Counted from the stretch's first letter, positions 45,069 through 55,650 are shown. The stretch is 64,000 nt of DNA from Antrihabitans cavernicola (GCF_008297975.1 NZ_VLNY01000001.1:62001-126000); one strand, 5' to 3'. The notes: generated by a model from the sequence alone, not told the origin. Numbers and translations: made by a program.

Positions 45069-46709
45069 TCAGCCGCCGGAACGAATGATTGCCTCGATAT
45101 TGCGTTCGGCAAGAGCAGAAATCGTCAACGACGGATTCGCTGCACCCGCGCTGCCCGGCATCGCCGCGCCGTCGACCACGTACAGCCCACGGTGCCCGTG
45201 CACGCGTCCGTTGCCGTCGGTGGCAAGTCCCAGAACTGCGCCGCCGAGCGGGTGGGCGGTGAAGCCTGCCTGCGCGTCGTAGCCCAGGGCACCGTACTCG
45301 AACATCGAGCCACCCAGCTGGGCGATCTTGTGATCGACCGCGCGCGCGGCCGCCAGCGCCTGATCGTTGCCGTTGGCAGGCCAGTTCAAGCCGACGCGTC
45401 CGCTCGCGGCGTCGTAGCCGAACTGGCCGCGCGTCGGATCGATCACGATGCCCAACGACGACAACGCACCGAGATCGAGTGGCACGCCGGGAATGAACCA
45501 GTTCTCCAGGGTGACGGGCAGTCCGGTGTCGTCGAAGATCCGGCTCGCGCACGGCGCCGCCTGAGCCGTACCGCTGACAACGCTTGCGCCACGGGCCAAT
45601 CCGACGTCACCGTTGGTGCCCCAACCCTGTCCGATGTGCTCGTTGAGGTTGCCGAGCCGACCGGTCGCGCGGGCGGCGACCAGCAGTTCGGAGGTGCCGA
45701 TCGAACCGGCACCTAGGTAGAGCTGGTCGGCGGTCAGGGTTCGCCTGCTCAACACCTCGCCGGTCGGCGAGATCTTGGAGACGTCGACGGTGAACTTGCC
45801 GCTGCCGTCCTGCGCGATCGACTCGACGCGTTGGCCGGGATAGACCCGGGCCTTGCCGGTACCTTCGGCGTACTTCAGATAGTTCTGGTTCAGATCGAAC
45901 TTGGCGCCGTTGGAGTTGCCGAGGTTGCTGCGCGCTGCCGTCGCTGACGGGCGGCTGCGGCCGTCTATCTCGGCGCGGACGACGTCCCAGTTGAAGATGG
46001 AATCGACGGCCTGCGGCTGGTAGCCGGCCTTGCGGACCTGCTCGTCCCATGCGCGTGAGTGGGTGAACGATTCGGAGCCGTAGATGTCGGCAGGCACCGG
46101 ACTGAGCCGCAGCATCTGCCGCACCCGCGGGTAGTAGGTGTTGTGCAGCTCGTCGTAGTCGACGGTGCCGCGGAACAGGTCGTCGAAGTGCCGCTTCTGC
46201 GGTTCCACCATTGCGCCGGTGAACACCACCGAGCCGCCACCCACGGCGGCCGCGCGCCAGACGTCGATGCCCGGGTATTCGGTGCAGTCCAGAACGCCAC
46301 CGAAATCCTCGAAATGCATCGGCACCTTGTTGACGCCGGTGAAGGAGGTGCGGTGCCAGAAGCCGCGGCCGTCGGGCAGGTCGTCGCCGGTGAAGATTTC
46401 TCGCCACGGGTCGTTGGGCCAACGCGAGCCGCGCTCCAGAACAGTCGTAGCGACGCCGGCCTCGGCGAGACGCAGCGCAGAGATGGCGCCGCCGAATCCG
46501 GAACCGATCACGATCGCCGTCGTATGCTCCGGCGGATCAGGCAGTGGCGCAAAGATTTCCGGCACCCAGCCGCGAAACAGCGACGCCCACGGGCCGTCGG
46601 CACGCGCAACAGCAGGCGCCGTCAGCGCACCGCCGATCCCGATGCCCAACGACGCTGTGGCCACCCCCGCGGCCTTGATGAAATTCCGTCTGTCCATCCG
46701 TCTACCCAT
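45069..46709 (-). CDS. GMC-type cholesterol oxidase-like flavoenzyme with Tat signal
   Basis: 546 residues (542 from an alternative ATG). The Tat signal DRRNFIKAAGVATASLGIGIGGALTAPAVARA directs export of the folded FAD enzyme. FAD motif VIGSGFGGAISALRLAEAG; active-site His in FTAHPLGGAVLG and Asn in AANPSLTISALAERN match class I cholesterol oxidases of Streptomyces. A Glu in LPVTLENWF may be the catalytic base. Likely oxidises sterols or similar alcohols outside the cell. GGAGGGA is very close to the first ATG, leaving the exact start uncertain. Confidence 0.85.
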   Translation of the reverse strand: MGRRMDRRNFIKAAGVATASLGIGIGGALTAPAVARADGPWASLFRGWVPEIFAPLPDPPEHTTAIVIGSGFGGAISALRLAEAGVATTVLERGSRWPNDPWREIFTGDDLPDGRGFWHRTSFTGVNKVPMHFEDFGGVLDCTEYPGIDVWRAAAVGGGSVVFTGAMVEPQKRHFDDLFRGTVDYDELHNTYYPRVRQMLRLSPVPADIYGSESFTHSRAWDEQVRKAGYQPQAVDSIFNWDVVRAEIDGRSRPSATAARSNLGNSNGAKFDLNQNYLKYAEGTGKARVYPGQRVESIAQDGSGKFTVDVSKISPTGEVLSRRTLTADQLYLGAGSIGTSELLVAARATGRLGNLNEHIGQGWGTNGDVGLARGASVVSGTAQAAPCASRIFDDTGLPVTLENWFIPGVPLDLGALSSLGIVIDPTRGQFGYDAASGRVGLNWPANGNDQALAAARAVDHKIAQLGGSMFEYGALGYDAQAGFTAHPLGGAVLGLATDGNGRVHGHRGLYVVDGAAMPGSAGAANPSLTISALAERNIEAIIRSGG

Positions 46710-46775
46710 TCCCTCCAACAGCTGCCTTGGAAACCTACCGTTACCCAGGCAAAAAACGTGAGCGGAGAGCACCTT

Positions 46776-46803
46776 TTGGCATCGCGAGTCACGGATGTAA
46801 ACT
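46776..46803 (+). promoter_or_regulatory. leuA promoter
   Basis: TTGGCA (46776-46781) and TAAACT (46798-46803) separated by 16 bases. The predicted start is at about 46810-46811, on the ATG of the leader peptide, so that peptide would be translated from a leaderless 5' end. Confidence 0.55.
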
Positions 46804-46810
46804 CGCAGCC

Positions 46811-46845
46811 ATGCAGCGGATGCTCCTTCTTGGTCGCCGCGGCGG

Positions 46846-46852
<7 letters not shown>
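46811..46852 (+). CDS. leuL: leuA leader peptide (LeuL-like)
   Basis: 13-codon frame encoding MQRMLLLGRRGGV, with three consecutive Leu codons (CTC CTT CTT) followed by Arg-Arg. It lies between the promoter and leuA. Leader peptides with Leu runs ahead of leuA are known in actinobacteria, where ribosome stalling at Leu codons under leucine starvation controls leuA. The stop codon lies within the first arm of a hairpin (see next). Confidence 0.75.
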
Positions 46853-48774
<1,922 letters not shown>

Positions 48775-48788
48775 GCTCCAGCCGGGTG

Positions 48789-48858
48789 GCTGTGAACGGA
48801 CGTTGATATCGGCTCGATATCAGCTGAGCATCGGTCTGTGTCGATGCCCGTTCGCAGC
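48789..48858. other. Predicted three-way-junction RNA/DNA structure after leuA
   Basis: Outer stem GCTGTGAACGG (48789-48799) with CCGTTCGCAGC (48848-48858), 11 bp with one G-U. Inside are hairpin A TGATATCG-gct-CGATATCA (48804-48822) and hairpin B GCATCG-gtctgtgt-CGATGC (48828-48847). All three helices are compatible. It starts 15 bases after the leuA stop and ends 90 bases before the next gene. Could be the leuA 3' end or a 5' regulatory element of the MinD-like gene. Confidence 0.6.
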
Positions 48859-48948
48859 CGCTCGGTCTGCTATGTGCGGTTCGGGGTGCTAGCGTGGTCG
48901 CCGCAATATCTGTACCGATAGAACGCGTGACCAAACGGGGGATCCATC

Positions 48949-50613
48949 TTGACCGGCAACGACAACCAACCGTCCACACCGCCATGGCTGCAATCGCTGC
49001 CATCGGACAAGTCGGGTGGTCATCCCGTTGCCACCGAGCCTGCGCCTCGTAAGCAGCCGGCACCCAAGCCGGAACCCGAAAAGGCCCCCGAGCCGGAAGC
49101 TTCGCGTTTACAGGAACCACCGCTTTTACAGGAAACACCGCGTTCACAGGAAGCGCCGCGTTCGCACCGAATGAACGAGCCTGCGCCCGAGCCGACGCAG
49201 CAGACGTTCAGCCCGCCGCCGATGCCGGCGAACTATCAGCCGGAGCCGCAGCAGGTCCCGCCGGCACAGCAGCCACCGCGCCCGCAGCAGGCGCCCGTTT
49301 CAGCTCCGCCGAATCGGCAGTACCCGCAGGTCCAGCAGCAATTCCAGCCGCCTGCCGGTCCGCCGCCGGTCGCGCAGCCACCCGTCACTCAGCCGCCCGT
49401 CACTCAGCCACCGCGGAGCAGCAACAACCGCTACTACGAAGAGCTCGACAACCGTCGCAAGCCGGAGATCAGCACCAACGGCACGGTTCGCCAGGTGCCG
49501 GTCCAAGAAGATCCCGTCACGCAGAAGTATCAGGCGCCGCCGGAGCAGCAGAATCCGTCCGGCCCGGTATACACCTGGGCGCCGCCGTCAGCGGCTCCGC
49601 AGGCGAACAACCGTTACGCACCGCCGCCCCCGCAGCGTCACGTCGAGGATCAGCCGCAGCAGCAGGGCGGCGGCCAATCGGTCCACGACCTGAGCCTGCT
49701 CAAGCGAGCCAAGCGGCCGCCGCGCAGCGGTTGGCGGCGCGCGGTCCACAAGGCGTCGGGCGGCTCGATCAATCCCGGCGAGTCGGCGGCCGATGCCGCA
49801 TACCGCGAGCTCACCGAGCGCGTGAACCAGCCGGTGCGCGGCGATTACCGGATTGCCGTGTTGTCGCTCAAGGGCGGCGTCGGCAAGACCACCACCACCG
49901 TCGGGCTCGGCTCGACGTTCGCGTCGCTGCGCGGCGACCGTGTCATCGCGATCGACGCCAACCCCGACCTGGGCACGTTGGCGCACCGGGTGCCGCAGCA
50001 AACGCCGTCGACGGTGCGCAATCTGCTCGACGACGCGGCGATCTCGCGCTACTCCGATGTGCGCGCCCACACTTCGCAGGCGCCCAGCCGCCTCGAGGTG
50101 CTGGCGAGCGAGCAGGACCCCGCGGTCTCGGAGGCGTTCAGCGAAGCCGATTACCGCAAGGCGGTCGGCATACTCCAGTCGTTCTACAACATCATCCTGA
50201 CCGATTGCGGTACCGGCCTGATGCACTCGGCGATGAGCGGGGTGCTGGATATGGCCAGCTCGTTGGTGTTGGTGACAAGTCAGGCGATCGACGGTGCGCG
50301 CAGCGCGTCGGCAACGCTGGACTGGCTCGAGCACCACGGCTACGGCCGCCTGGTCGAGCGGACCGTCGTCGTCGTCAACTCGTCGCATCGCGGATCGAAT
50401 GCGTTGGCACTCGACCAGCTGCGCAGGCTGTTCCTCGACCGCACGCGAGCCGTGCAGGTCGTCCCGTTCGACGATCACCTCGCCGAGGGCGCCGAGATCG
50501 ACATCGAACTGGTCAGCAAGCCGACCCGTCGCGCATTCCTGGAATTGGCCGCCATGGTGGCGGACGATTTCGCGATCTCAGGTGGACGGCACGCCAACGG
50601 CGAGCAGCAGTAA
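48949..50613 (+). CDS. MinD/ParA-like ATPase with proline-rich N-terminus (EspI-like)
   Basis: 554 residues from a TTG preceded by CGGGGGA. The first 290 residues are low-complexity Pro/Gln/Glu (repeats such as PPVTQPPVTQPP and LQEPPLLQETP). Then a basic stretch (LKRAKRPPRSGWRRAVHKAS) and a MinD-fold ATPase: [46 protein letters not shown]. This architecture is that of EspI-like proteins associated with ESX secretion, but no ESX gene lies in the window. It may instead regulate polar growth or an unlinked secretion system. Confidence 0.82.
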   Translation: MTGNDNQPSTPPWLQSLPSDKSGGHPVATEPAPRKQPAPKPEPEKAPEPEASRLQEPPLLQETPRSQEAPRSHRMNEPAPEPTQQTFSPPPMPANYQPEPQQVPPAQQPPRPQQAPVSAPPNRQYPQVQQQFQPPAGPPPVAQPPVTQPPVTQPPRSSNNRYYEELDNRRKPEISTNGTVRQVPVQEDPVTQKYQAPPEQQNPSGPVYTWAPPSAAPQANNRYAPPPPQRHVEDQPQQQGGGQSVHDLSLLKRAKRPPRSGWRRAVHKASGGSINPGESAADAAYRELTERVNQPVRGDYRIAVLSLKGGVGKTTTTVGLGSTFASLRGDRVIAIDANPDLGTLAHRVPQQTPSTVRNLLDDAAISRYSDVRAHTSQAPSRLEVLASEQDPAVSEAFSEADYRKAVGILQSFYNIILTDCGTGLMHSAMSGVLDMASSLVLVTSQAIDGARSASATLDWLEHHGYGRLVERTVVVVNSSHRGSNALALDQLRRLFLDRTRAVQVVPFDDHLAEGAEIDIELVSKPTRRAFLELAAMVADDFAISGGRHANGEQQ

Positions 50614-50617
50614 AACC

Positions 50618-51058
50618 GTGGCCGGCAAGAAGCCCAACCCATTGTTCAAGCTCGTTGTCAAAGCCGCTGCCGCCAACGACATTCGGAAGCAGCGGAAATC
50701 CGGCGGTACCGCACTGAGTCAGGGCAATCCGGTCGTGCTGCTGACGACCGTCGGCCGTAAGTCAGGCCAGGAGCGGACCGTTCCGTTGTTCTTCACCGAG
50801 GACGACGATCGAATCGTGGTCGTTGCGTCCTACGGCGGGCAAGACGTGCATCCAGCGTGGTGGCTGAACCTGCGCGACGCCGGCGAAGGCTGGGTCGAGG
50901 TCGGCGGCAAGAAGCACAAGGTGACGCCGACGGTCGCGGAAGGCCCTGAGCGCGAACGGTTATGGAAGAAGCTGACCGACTTCTTCCCGAACTACGACAA
51001 GTACGAGGCAAAGACCGCGCGCAAGATTCCGGTCGTCGTGCTCACTCCGGCTGGGTAG
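50618..51058 (+). CDS. F420-dependent nitroreductase-family (Ddn-like) protein
   Basis: 146 residues from a GTG four bases after the previous stop. Family hallmarks: VVLLTTVGRKSGQERTVPLFF, ASYGGQDVHPAWWLNLRDAG, VEVGGKKHKVTPTVAEGPERERLW and FFPNYDKYEAKTARKIPVVVLTP. Deazaflavin-dependent reductases of this size act on quinones or other redox substrates using reduced F420. Overlaps the convergent hydrolase gene by 17 bases. Confidence 0.88.
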   Translation: MAGKKPNPLFKLVVKAAAANDIRKQRKSGGTALSQGNPVVLLTTVGRKSGQERTVPLFFTEDDDRIVVVASYGGQDVHPAWWLNLRDAGEGWVEVGGKKHKVTPTVAEGPERERLWKKLTDFFPNYDKYEAKTARKIPVVVLTPAG

Positions 51059-51758
51059 GCCCGGCAAGGAATTCGGTGATCGCGGCAGCCAGCTCGGGGG
51101 CTGCCAATGCGCTCCCGTGGTCGCCGGGGACGCGGACGAACCGCGCCTTCGGTAGCAGCGCAGCGAGCTGATCAGCGTCTGTGCGTTCATCCCGATCGCC
51201 GATCGCGACAAGGGTCGGCACAGTGATCGCGCGCAGGGCATCCTCGGTTGTCGGTACCAGCGAGTCCAGCACGTGAAACAGCGCCTCGGGGTTGGCACCG
51301 TCCCTCGCGAATGCGCCAGACGTGACCATTCGGCGACTCGATCCGCCGCCTTGGGGGCCACTCACCTTCGCCAATCCCTGCCCCGCGACGATCGCACGAC
51401 CTGGCTTGGCGCCTCGCGCAAGCATGCGCACCACGATCCGCGCGCCCAGCGAGTAGCCCCCGAGGTCGAAGTCCCCATCGCGAAGCCCGAGATGTTCGAC
51501 TAGTGCGAACCCGTCGTCGGCGAGTACATCGGGCGGATATCCGGTCGCATCGTCCGGTCTCGCGCTGTCCCCCGAGCCACGGGAGTCCGGAACAACGACG
51601 CGATAGCCGTGCTGGGTCAGTACGCGGGCAGGGCCGTACTCGATCATGAGCGAGCCCACGCCGCCGAAGCCGGGCAGCAGGATCAGCGTCCGTCCGGCTC
51701 CGATCTCGTTCCATGCGAGCTCGACCCCGTCGCGCCCGGAAAAACGGTGTGCACCCAT
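51042..51758 (-). CDS. Alpha/beta hydrolase
   Basis: 238 residues starting MGAHRFSGRDGVELAWNEIG. Oxyanion region LLPGFGGVGS, DSRGSGDSARP, nucleophile elbow DLGGYSLGARI with Ser, acid in AIGDRDERTD, base His in PGDHGSALAAPE. Small, with a short lid; substrate unknown. The start 11 codons upstream is less likely because the extension is not typical of the fold. Confidence 0.85.
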   Translation of the reverse strand: MGAHRFSGRDGVELAWNEIGAGRTLILLPGFGGVGSLMIEYGPARVLTQHGYRVVVPDSRGSGDSARPDDATGYPPDVLADDGFALVEHLGLRDGDFDLGGYSLGARIVVRMLARGAKPGRAIVAGQGLAKVSGPQGGGSSRRMVTSGAFARDGANPEALFHVLDSLVPTTEDALRAITVPTLVAIGDRDERTDADQLAALLPKARFVRVPGDHGSALAAPELAAAITEFLAGPTQPE

Positions 51759-51806
51759 GCCTTCGAGTGTGTCAGGTTGAACTACGACCACGTCGCGGCG
51801 CCGCGA

Positions 51807-52409
51807 TCAGTACCAGTGATTCGCCTGCCAGAATGCCCATGCCGCGTTCGGACTGCCGTAACGGTCGTTCATGTACTGGTACGCCCACCGTATTTGGGTC
51901 AGCGGATTGATCAGCCAGTCCGGGCCCGTGTCTCCCATCTTCCCCGCAGGCAGCGCTTGTGCCAGGCCGTAGGCCCCGGAGGACGGGTTGAGCGCGAACA
52001 TGTTCCAGCTGCTCTCGTTGCTGACTATCTGGTTGAACGACACGATTTGATCGGGCGGAACGACGGCCAATGCAAGCCCTTGCAGAAGGAACGGCGGAAT
52101 GAGCCCCGAAAACAGCCCGTTGGCAACGGTCGCCGAACCTGTGTCCGCAGAACCTGTGCCCGCTGATCCGGTGTTCGCAGAACCGGTGCCCGCCGAGCCC
52201 AAAGCTGCCGAGCCGGTGTCGACAATCGGCCCAACGGCTGCAAAGCCCGTGTCGATGATCGGGGCGAGAGCTGCGGAGCCTGCGTCGACAATCGGCGCAA
52301 GTGGGTCTTCCGCGTGCGCGACGCCGCCCCCGCAGGCGAGTGACGCTGCCGTCCCAGCCGCCATCAGGCCGCCCGTCATCGCTGTCCACCGCCCGCGCCG
52401 TCTACGCAT
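51807..52409 (-). CDS. Secreted transglycosylase (SLT)-domain protein
   Basis: 200 residues. Signal peptide (RWTAMTGGLMAAGTAASLACGGGVAHA) followed by a low-complexity linker of Ile/Asp and Gly/Ser/Thr repeats (GSAGTGSANTGSAGTGSADTGSA). The C-terminal 85 residues form a lysozyme-like domain: catalytic Glu in SNESSWNMFALNPSSGAYGLAQALP, then NPLTQIRWAYQYMNDRYGSP and WAFWQANHWY. It probably cleaves peptidoglycan glycan strands outside the cell. Confidence 0.85.
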   Translation of the reverse strand: MRRRRGRWTAMTGGLMAAGTAASLACGGGVAHAEDPLAPIVDAGSAALAPIIDTGFAAVGPIVDTGSAALGSAGTGSANTGSAGTGSADTGSATVANGLFSGLIPPFLLQGLALAVVPPDQIVSFNQIVSNESSWNMFALNPSSGAYGLAQALPAGKMGDTGPDWLINPLTQIRWAYQYMNDRYGSPNAAWAFWQANHWY

Positions 52410-52847
52410 CTTCGACTCCTCAGTTCTTAGCTCGCAATCGTCACACTGGCCTCTTCAGTCACACACGTATCTTGCGTCACAGTATCAGGAGCAAATTGCA
52501 ATTGCACCCGATCCGCCGGGTGGCCGCCTACGCACGACATCAGCGGCACCGTCTTAGCAAACTTGTCCAGGCACGCCAACGAGCACGGGAACGACCGCGA
52601 ACGCGACCTTCGGCTATGGGCGGCAACGGTCGAACGTACTCGCCGAGGCTGCGCGGTCGGGCTGATTCACGCAGCTGCGTACAGGCCCAGGTCGGCTGCG
52701 ATTCCGAGACGCACGCGAAAGGCCGCACGGTCGAATCCGACGGCTTTCGCTCGCTGCGCCATGACAGTTTGTTGAGCGTCGTGCGCAGCCCTGCTTTCCC
52801 ATTTGACGATGGAGACGACGTTGTGAGAGCTGTCGCCCTCTTCCAGT

Positions 52848-52865
52848 CCTCAACTGCGGTTGAGG
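52848..52865. promoter_or_regulatory. MerR-type palindrome in a 539-base gap
   Basis: The gap 52410-52948 has no gene I can support. It contains CCTCAAC-tgcg-GTTGAGG, a perfect 7-bp palindrome resembling MerR/SoxR operators, flanked by TTGACC on the minus strand but without a clear -10. A minus-strand frame of about 58 codons ending at 52667 (HNVVSIVKWESRAAHDAQQ...) starts beside it but lacks a good start codon; it may be a remnant. Confidence 0.35.
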
Positions 52866-52907
52866 TCAAGTCCCAGATTGCGAGCGAGCGATTTGGCAGC
52901 GTTCAAT

Positions 52908-52938
52908 CACCACTTGAATCACTGTTTGAACTGTGGTG
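52908..52938. promoter_or_regulatory. Inverted repeat upstream of the TetR gene
   Basis: CACCAC (52908-52913) and GTGGTG (52933-52938), 19 bases apart, ending 10 bases before the TetR start. A possible autoregulatory operator. Confidence 0.3.
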
Positions 52939-52948
52939 TGCTGATGCG

Positions 52949-53509
52949 ATGGACACCGCGATCGCTGGCACTCGGACTCGCTTGCTCGATGCCGCCGAAC
53001 AACTGTTGCTCGACGCCGAGTACGACAAGGTGTCCGTCCGCGCCATCTGCACACAGGCAGAGGCGAATGCTGCTGCGGTGCACTATCACTTCGGGTCGAA
53101 GGACGCGTTGGTCGCCGCGTTGCTCGAGGACCGCCTGGCGCCGCTGTGGGCACAGCGACTCGACGAGCCGACCGAACGTCGCTCGATAGCGTCGTACGTC
53201 GACGACGTCATTGCGCCTTTCACCGAGCTGGCGTCGAATCCGGTTGGCGCTGTGCACCTCTCGCTGCTCGCCAGGCTGGTGCTCGGAGGGCGCCACGGCG
53301 ACGGGAACAGCCGCTGGTTTCGCATGGAGTCGTGGTCGCACCTGCTCACCGCGCACATACCGAGATTGGACGACAAGTCGGCTCGTCGACGCTGGGCCCT
53401 GGCTTTCGAACTCATCCTTCTTCAGTTCGGCGACAGAGTCGTCTCCGATGACGCCACCGCGGCGTTGCGATCGTTCGTCGTCGCCGGTCTGACTGCACCG
53501 GTCGCATGA
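52949..53509 (+). CDS. TetR-family transcriptional regulator
   Basis: 186 residues starting MDTAIAGTRTRLLDAAEQLLL. HTH VSVRAICTQAEANAAAVHYHFGSKDALVAALLEDRL; helical C-terminal domain (SWSHLLTAHIPRLDDKSARRRWALAFELILLQFG). The upstream part of the open frame is Arg-rich noise and rejected. Its stop overlaps the start of the ene-reductase gene (ATGA), so it is co-translated with its probable target. Confidence 0.88.
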   Translation: MDTAIAGTRTRLLDAAEQLLLDAEYDKVSVRAICTQAEANAAAVHYHFGSKDALVAALLEDRLAPLWAQRLDEPTERRSIASYVDDVIAPFTELASNPVGAVHLSLLARLVLGGRHGDGNSRWFRMESWSHLLTAHIPRLDDKSARRRWALAFELILLQFGDRVVSDDATAALRSFVVAGLTAPVA

Positions 53510-54666
53510 CCCCCGACGTTTTCGCACCGGCCAGGCTTGGCCCGATCACGTTGCGTAACAGGGTGATCAAAGCCGCGACCTTCGAGGGCAGGACACCCGA
53601 TGCACTTGCCACGGACGAGCTGATCGAGTTCCATCGCGAGTTTGCGGCGGGCGGCGTCGGTATGACGACGGTGGCCTACTGCGCTGTGTCCCCCGAGGGT
53701 CGCACCGATCGCCATCAGATCTGGATGCGCCCGGAAGCGGTGCCCGGACTACGCAAACTCACCGATGCGGTGCACACCGAAGGCGCTGCGGCATCGGCAC
53801 AATTGGGCCACGCCGGACCGGTCGCCAATGCGGCGTCGAATCGGTTGCCCGCCGTCGCACCAGGCAGGCTGTTCAGCCCACTGGGGATGGCGCGAACCAT
53901 TCGTCCCGACGCTGCCGAGATCGCCCGTATCGTCGAGGCGCACGCCAACGCCGCCCGGCTCGCCGAGGACGCCGGTTTCGATTGCGTCGAAATGCATTTC
54001 GGCCACAACTACTTGATCAGCTCGTTCCTGAGTCCGCTGCTGAATCGGCGGAATGACGGCTACGGCCGCAGCCTCGCCAACCGCGCGCGACTGGCCCGCG
54101 AGGTTGCCGCCGCCGTACACGACGCCGTCGGCGGCAGGTTGGCGATCACCGCGAAACTGAACATGGACGACGGCGTCGTCGGCGGCCTACGACCCGCAGA
54201 GTCCGTCCAAGTCGCACGCTGGCTGGAAGCCGACGGCACCCTCGACGCATTGGAACTGACGGCAGGCAGTTCGCTGCTCAACCCCATGTACCTGTTCACC
54301 GGCGACGCGCCACGCCGCGAGTTCGCCGCCGCGTTTCCGAATCCGCTGCGCTTGGGCATGCGCGCCGGTGGTCGATTCTTCTTGCGGGAGTATCCATTCC
54401 ACGAGGCGTACCTGCTCGAGACCGCTCGCGAATTTCGTCGGCAATTGACGATGCCGCTGATCTTGCTGGGCGGAATCACCTGCCGCGAGACGATGAATCT
54501 GGCTATGACGGAAGGCTTCGAGTTCGTCGCAATGGCCCGCGCTCTGCTGCGCGAGCCCGATCTGTTGCGCAGGATCGGGGCCGATCGGACAACGACATCG
54601 AAATGTACGCACTGCAACAAATGCATGCCGACGATCTACAGCACCACGAAATGCGTGCTGGCCTGA
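53506..54666 (+). CDS. NADH:flavin oxidoreductase/old yellow enzyme family protein
   Basis: 386 residues. FMN-binding TIM barrel with RLGPITLRNRVIKAATFE, QLGHAGP, EMHFGHNYLISSFLSPLLNRRNDGYGRS and LLGGITCRETMNLAM. The C-terminus has a Cys cluster KCTHCNKCMPTIYSTTKC like that holding the 4Fe-4S cluster in 2,4-dienoyl-CoA reductases, but the protein ends there without the FAD/NAD domain. So it is probably an iron-sulfur ene-reductase fed by a separate electron donor. Paired with the TetR regulator. Confidence 0.88.
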   Translation: MTPDVFAPARLGPITLRNRVIKAATFEGRTPDALATDELIEFHREFAAGGVGMTTVAYCAVSPEGRTDRHQIWMRPEAVPGLRKLTDAVHTEGAAASAQLGHAGPVANAASNRLPAVAPGRLFSPLGMARTIRPDAAEIARIVEAHANAARLAEDAGFDCVEMHFGHNYLISSFLSPLLNRRNDGYGRSLANRARLAREVAAAVHDAVGGRLAITAKLNMDDGVVGGLRPAESVQVARWLEADGTLDALELTAGSSLLNPMYLFTGDAPRREFAAAFPNPLRLGMRAGGRFFLREYPFHEAYLLETAREFRRQLTMPLILLGGITCRETMNLAMTEGFEFVAMARALLREPDLLRRIGADRTTTSKCTHCNKCMPTIYSTTKCVLA

Positions 54667-54675
54667 CCGGACTGT

Positions 54676-55578
54676 CTAGCGATACCGGGCACCTGCCGTT
54701 GCAGCCGCAGTCTCGAACGCGCGCATTACCGCTGCGACAGCGGGACGTTGATCGGCATGCGGCCGCGTCGCCAATTCGTAGACCCGACCGGCCCGCACGC
54801 CGGACAGCGTCAGCACCGCCAGACCAGGGTGTCGCACAGCGAATCGCGGCATCAGCGCAATCCCGTAGCCTGCGGCAACCACCGCTTCCATCACATCGAA
54901 GTCGTTGAGCCGCTGCACAACCCGCGGCTGCACACCGGTGACCGTCGCGACGGATTGCAGTACGTCGTCGACGGGAAAGCCACCCCGTACACTGATCCAG
55001 CTTTCGTCCGCGAGCTCGGACAGCGCCACCGACGACTTGCCCGCCAGCGAATGCGACCGTGCCAACACCAGGTCGATCGGTTCGCGCAGCAACGCTCGCG
55101 ACACCACCCGATTGCCTGCGATCGACGGCGCCCGATCGTCGCGGTGGGTGAGCACGACGTCGTAATCGGCAAGCAGCCGAGGCACTTCCGACGACGGCAG
55201 ATCGACATCGGACGCTTCGATCTCCACACCGGTACCCGCCATCGCCGCAAACACCGAGGGCAGCAGCATGGCAGCGCCGGACGGGAACATCGCAACTCGA
55301 ACCCGACCGTGCGGCGATCCGCTGTACGACGCCATCTCGGCGGCAGCGCGGTCGAGCGCCGCGAACACGGCTTCGGCGCGCAGCACCAGCGCGTGCCCGG
55401 CATCGGTCAGTCGTACCCGACGCCCGTCGGGCTCCAACAACGCAACACCGGCCTCGCGGGCCAGCACCTTCAACTGCTGCGACACCGCCGACGGGGTCAT
55501 CGACAGCGCTGCGGCGGTGGCCGCAACGGTTTCCCGATCCGCCAACTCGCGCAGGACTCGCAATCGATGCACATCCAT
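54676..55578 (-). CDS. LysR-family transcriptional regulator
   Basis: 300 residues starting MDVHRLRVLRELADRETVAATAAALSMTPSAVSQQLKVLAREAGVALLE, the LysR winged HTH, followed by a periplasmic-binding-protein-like co-inducer domain (VRVAMFPSGAAMLLPSVFAAM; RGGFPVDDVLQSVATVTG). Divergent from the EamA transporter, its likely target. A palindrome covers its start codon, pointing to autorepression. Confidence 0.92.
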   Translation of the reverse strand: MDVHRLRVLRELADRETVAATAAALSMTPSAVSQQLKVLAREAGVALLEPDGRRVRLTDAGHALVLRAEAVFAALDRAAAEMASYSGSPHGRVRVAMFPSGAAMLLPSVFAAMAGTGVEIEASDVDLPSSEVPRLLADYDVVLTHRDDRAPSIAGNRVVSRALLREPIDLVLARSHSLAGKSSVALSELADESWISVRGGFPVDDVLQSVATVTGVQPRVVQRLNDFDVMEAVVAAGYGIALMPRFAVRHPGLAVLTLSGVRAGRVYELATRPHADQRPAVAAVMRAFETAAATAGARYR

Positions 55579-55593
55579 GTAGCAAAACTACAT
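55577..55593. promoter_or_regulatory. LysR operator overlapping the lysR start codon
   Basis: ATGTAG-caaaa-CTACAT (55577-55582, 55588-55593), a perfect 6-bp inverted repeat containing a T-N11-A core. It overlaps the ATG of the LysR gene (55578) and lies about 60 bases before the EamA gene. Confidence 0.55.
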
Positions 55594-55650
55594 TGATAAT
55601 GCACTTTTATTCGATTGAACTGATGCTTTTTCGCCCACACGATTGACCTC

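Noticed and set aside
49060-49430. Short repeats in the MinD-like gene as a CRISPR array or minisatellite
   Set aside because: They are in-frame low-complexity Pro/Gln codons without regular spacers.
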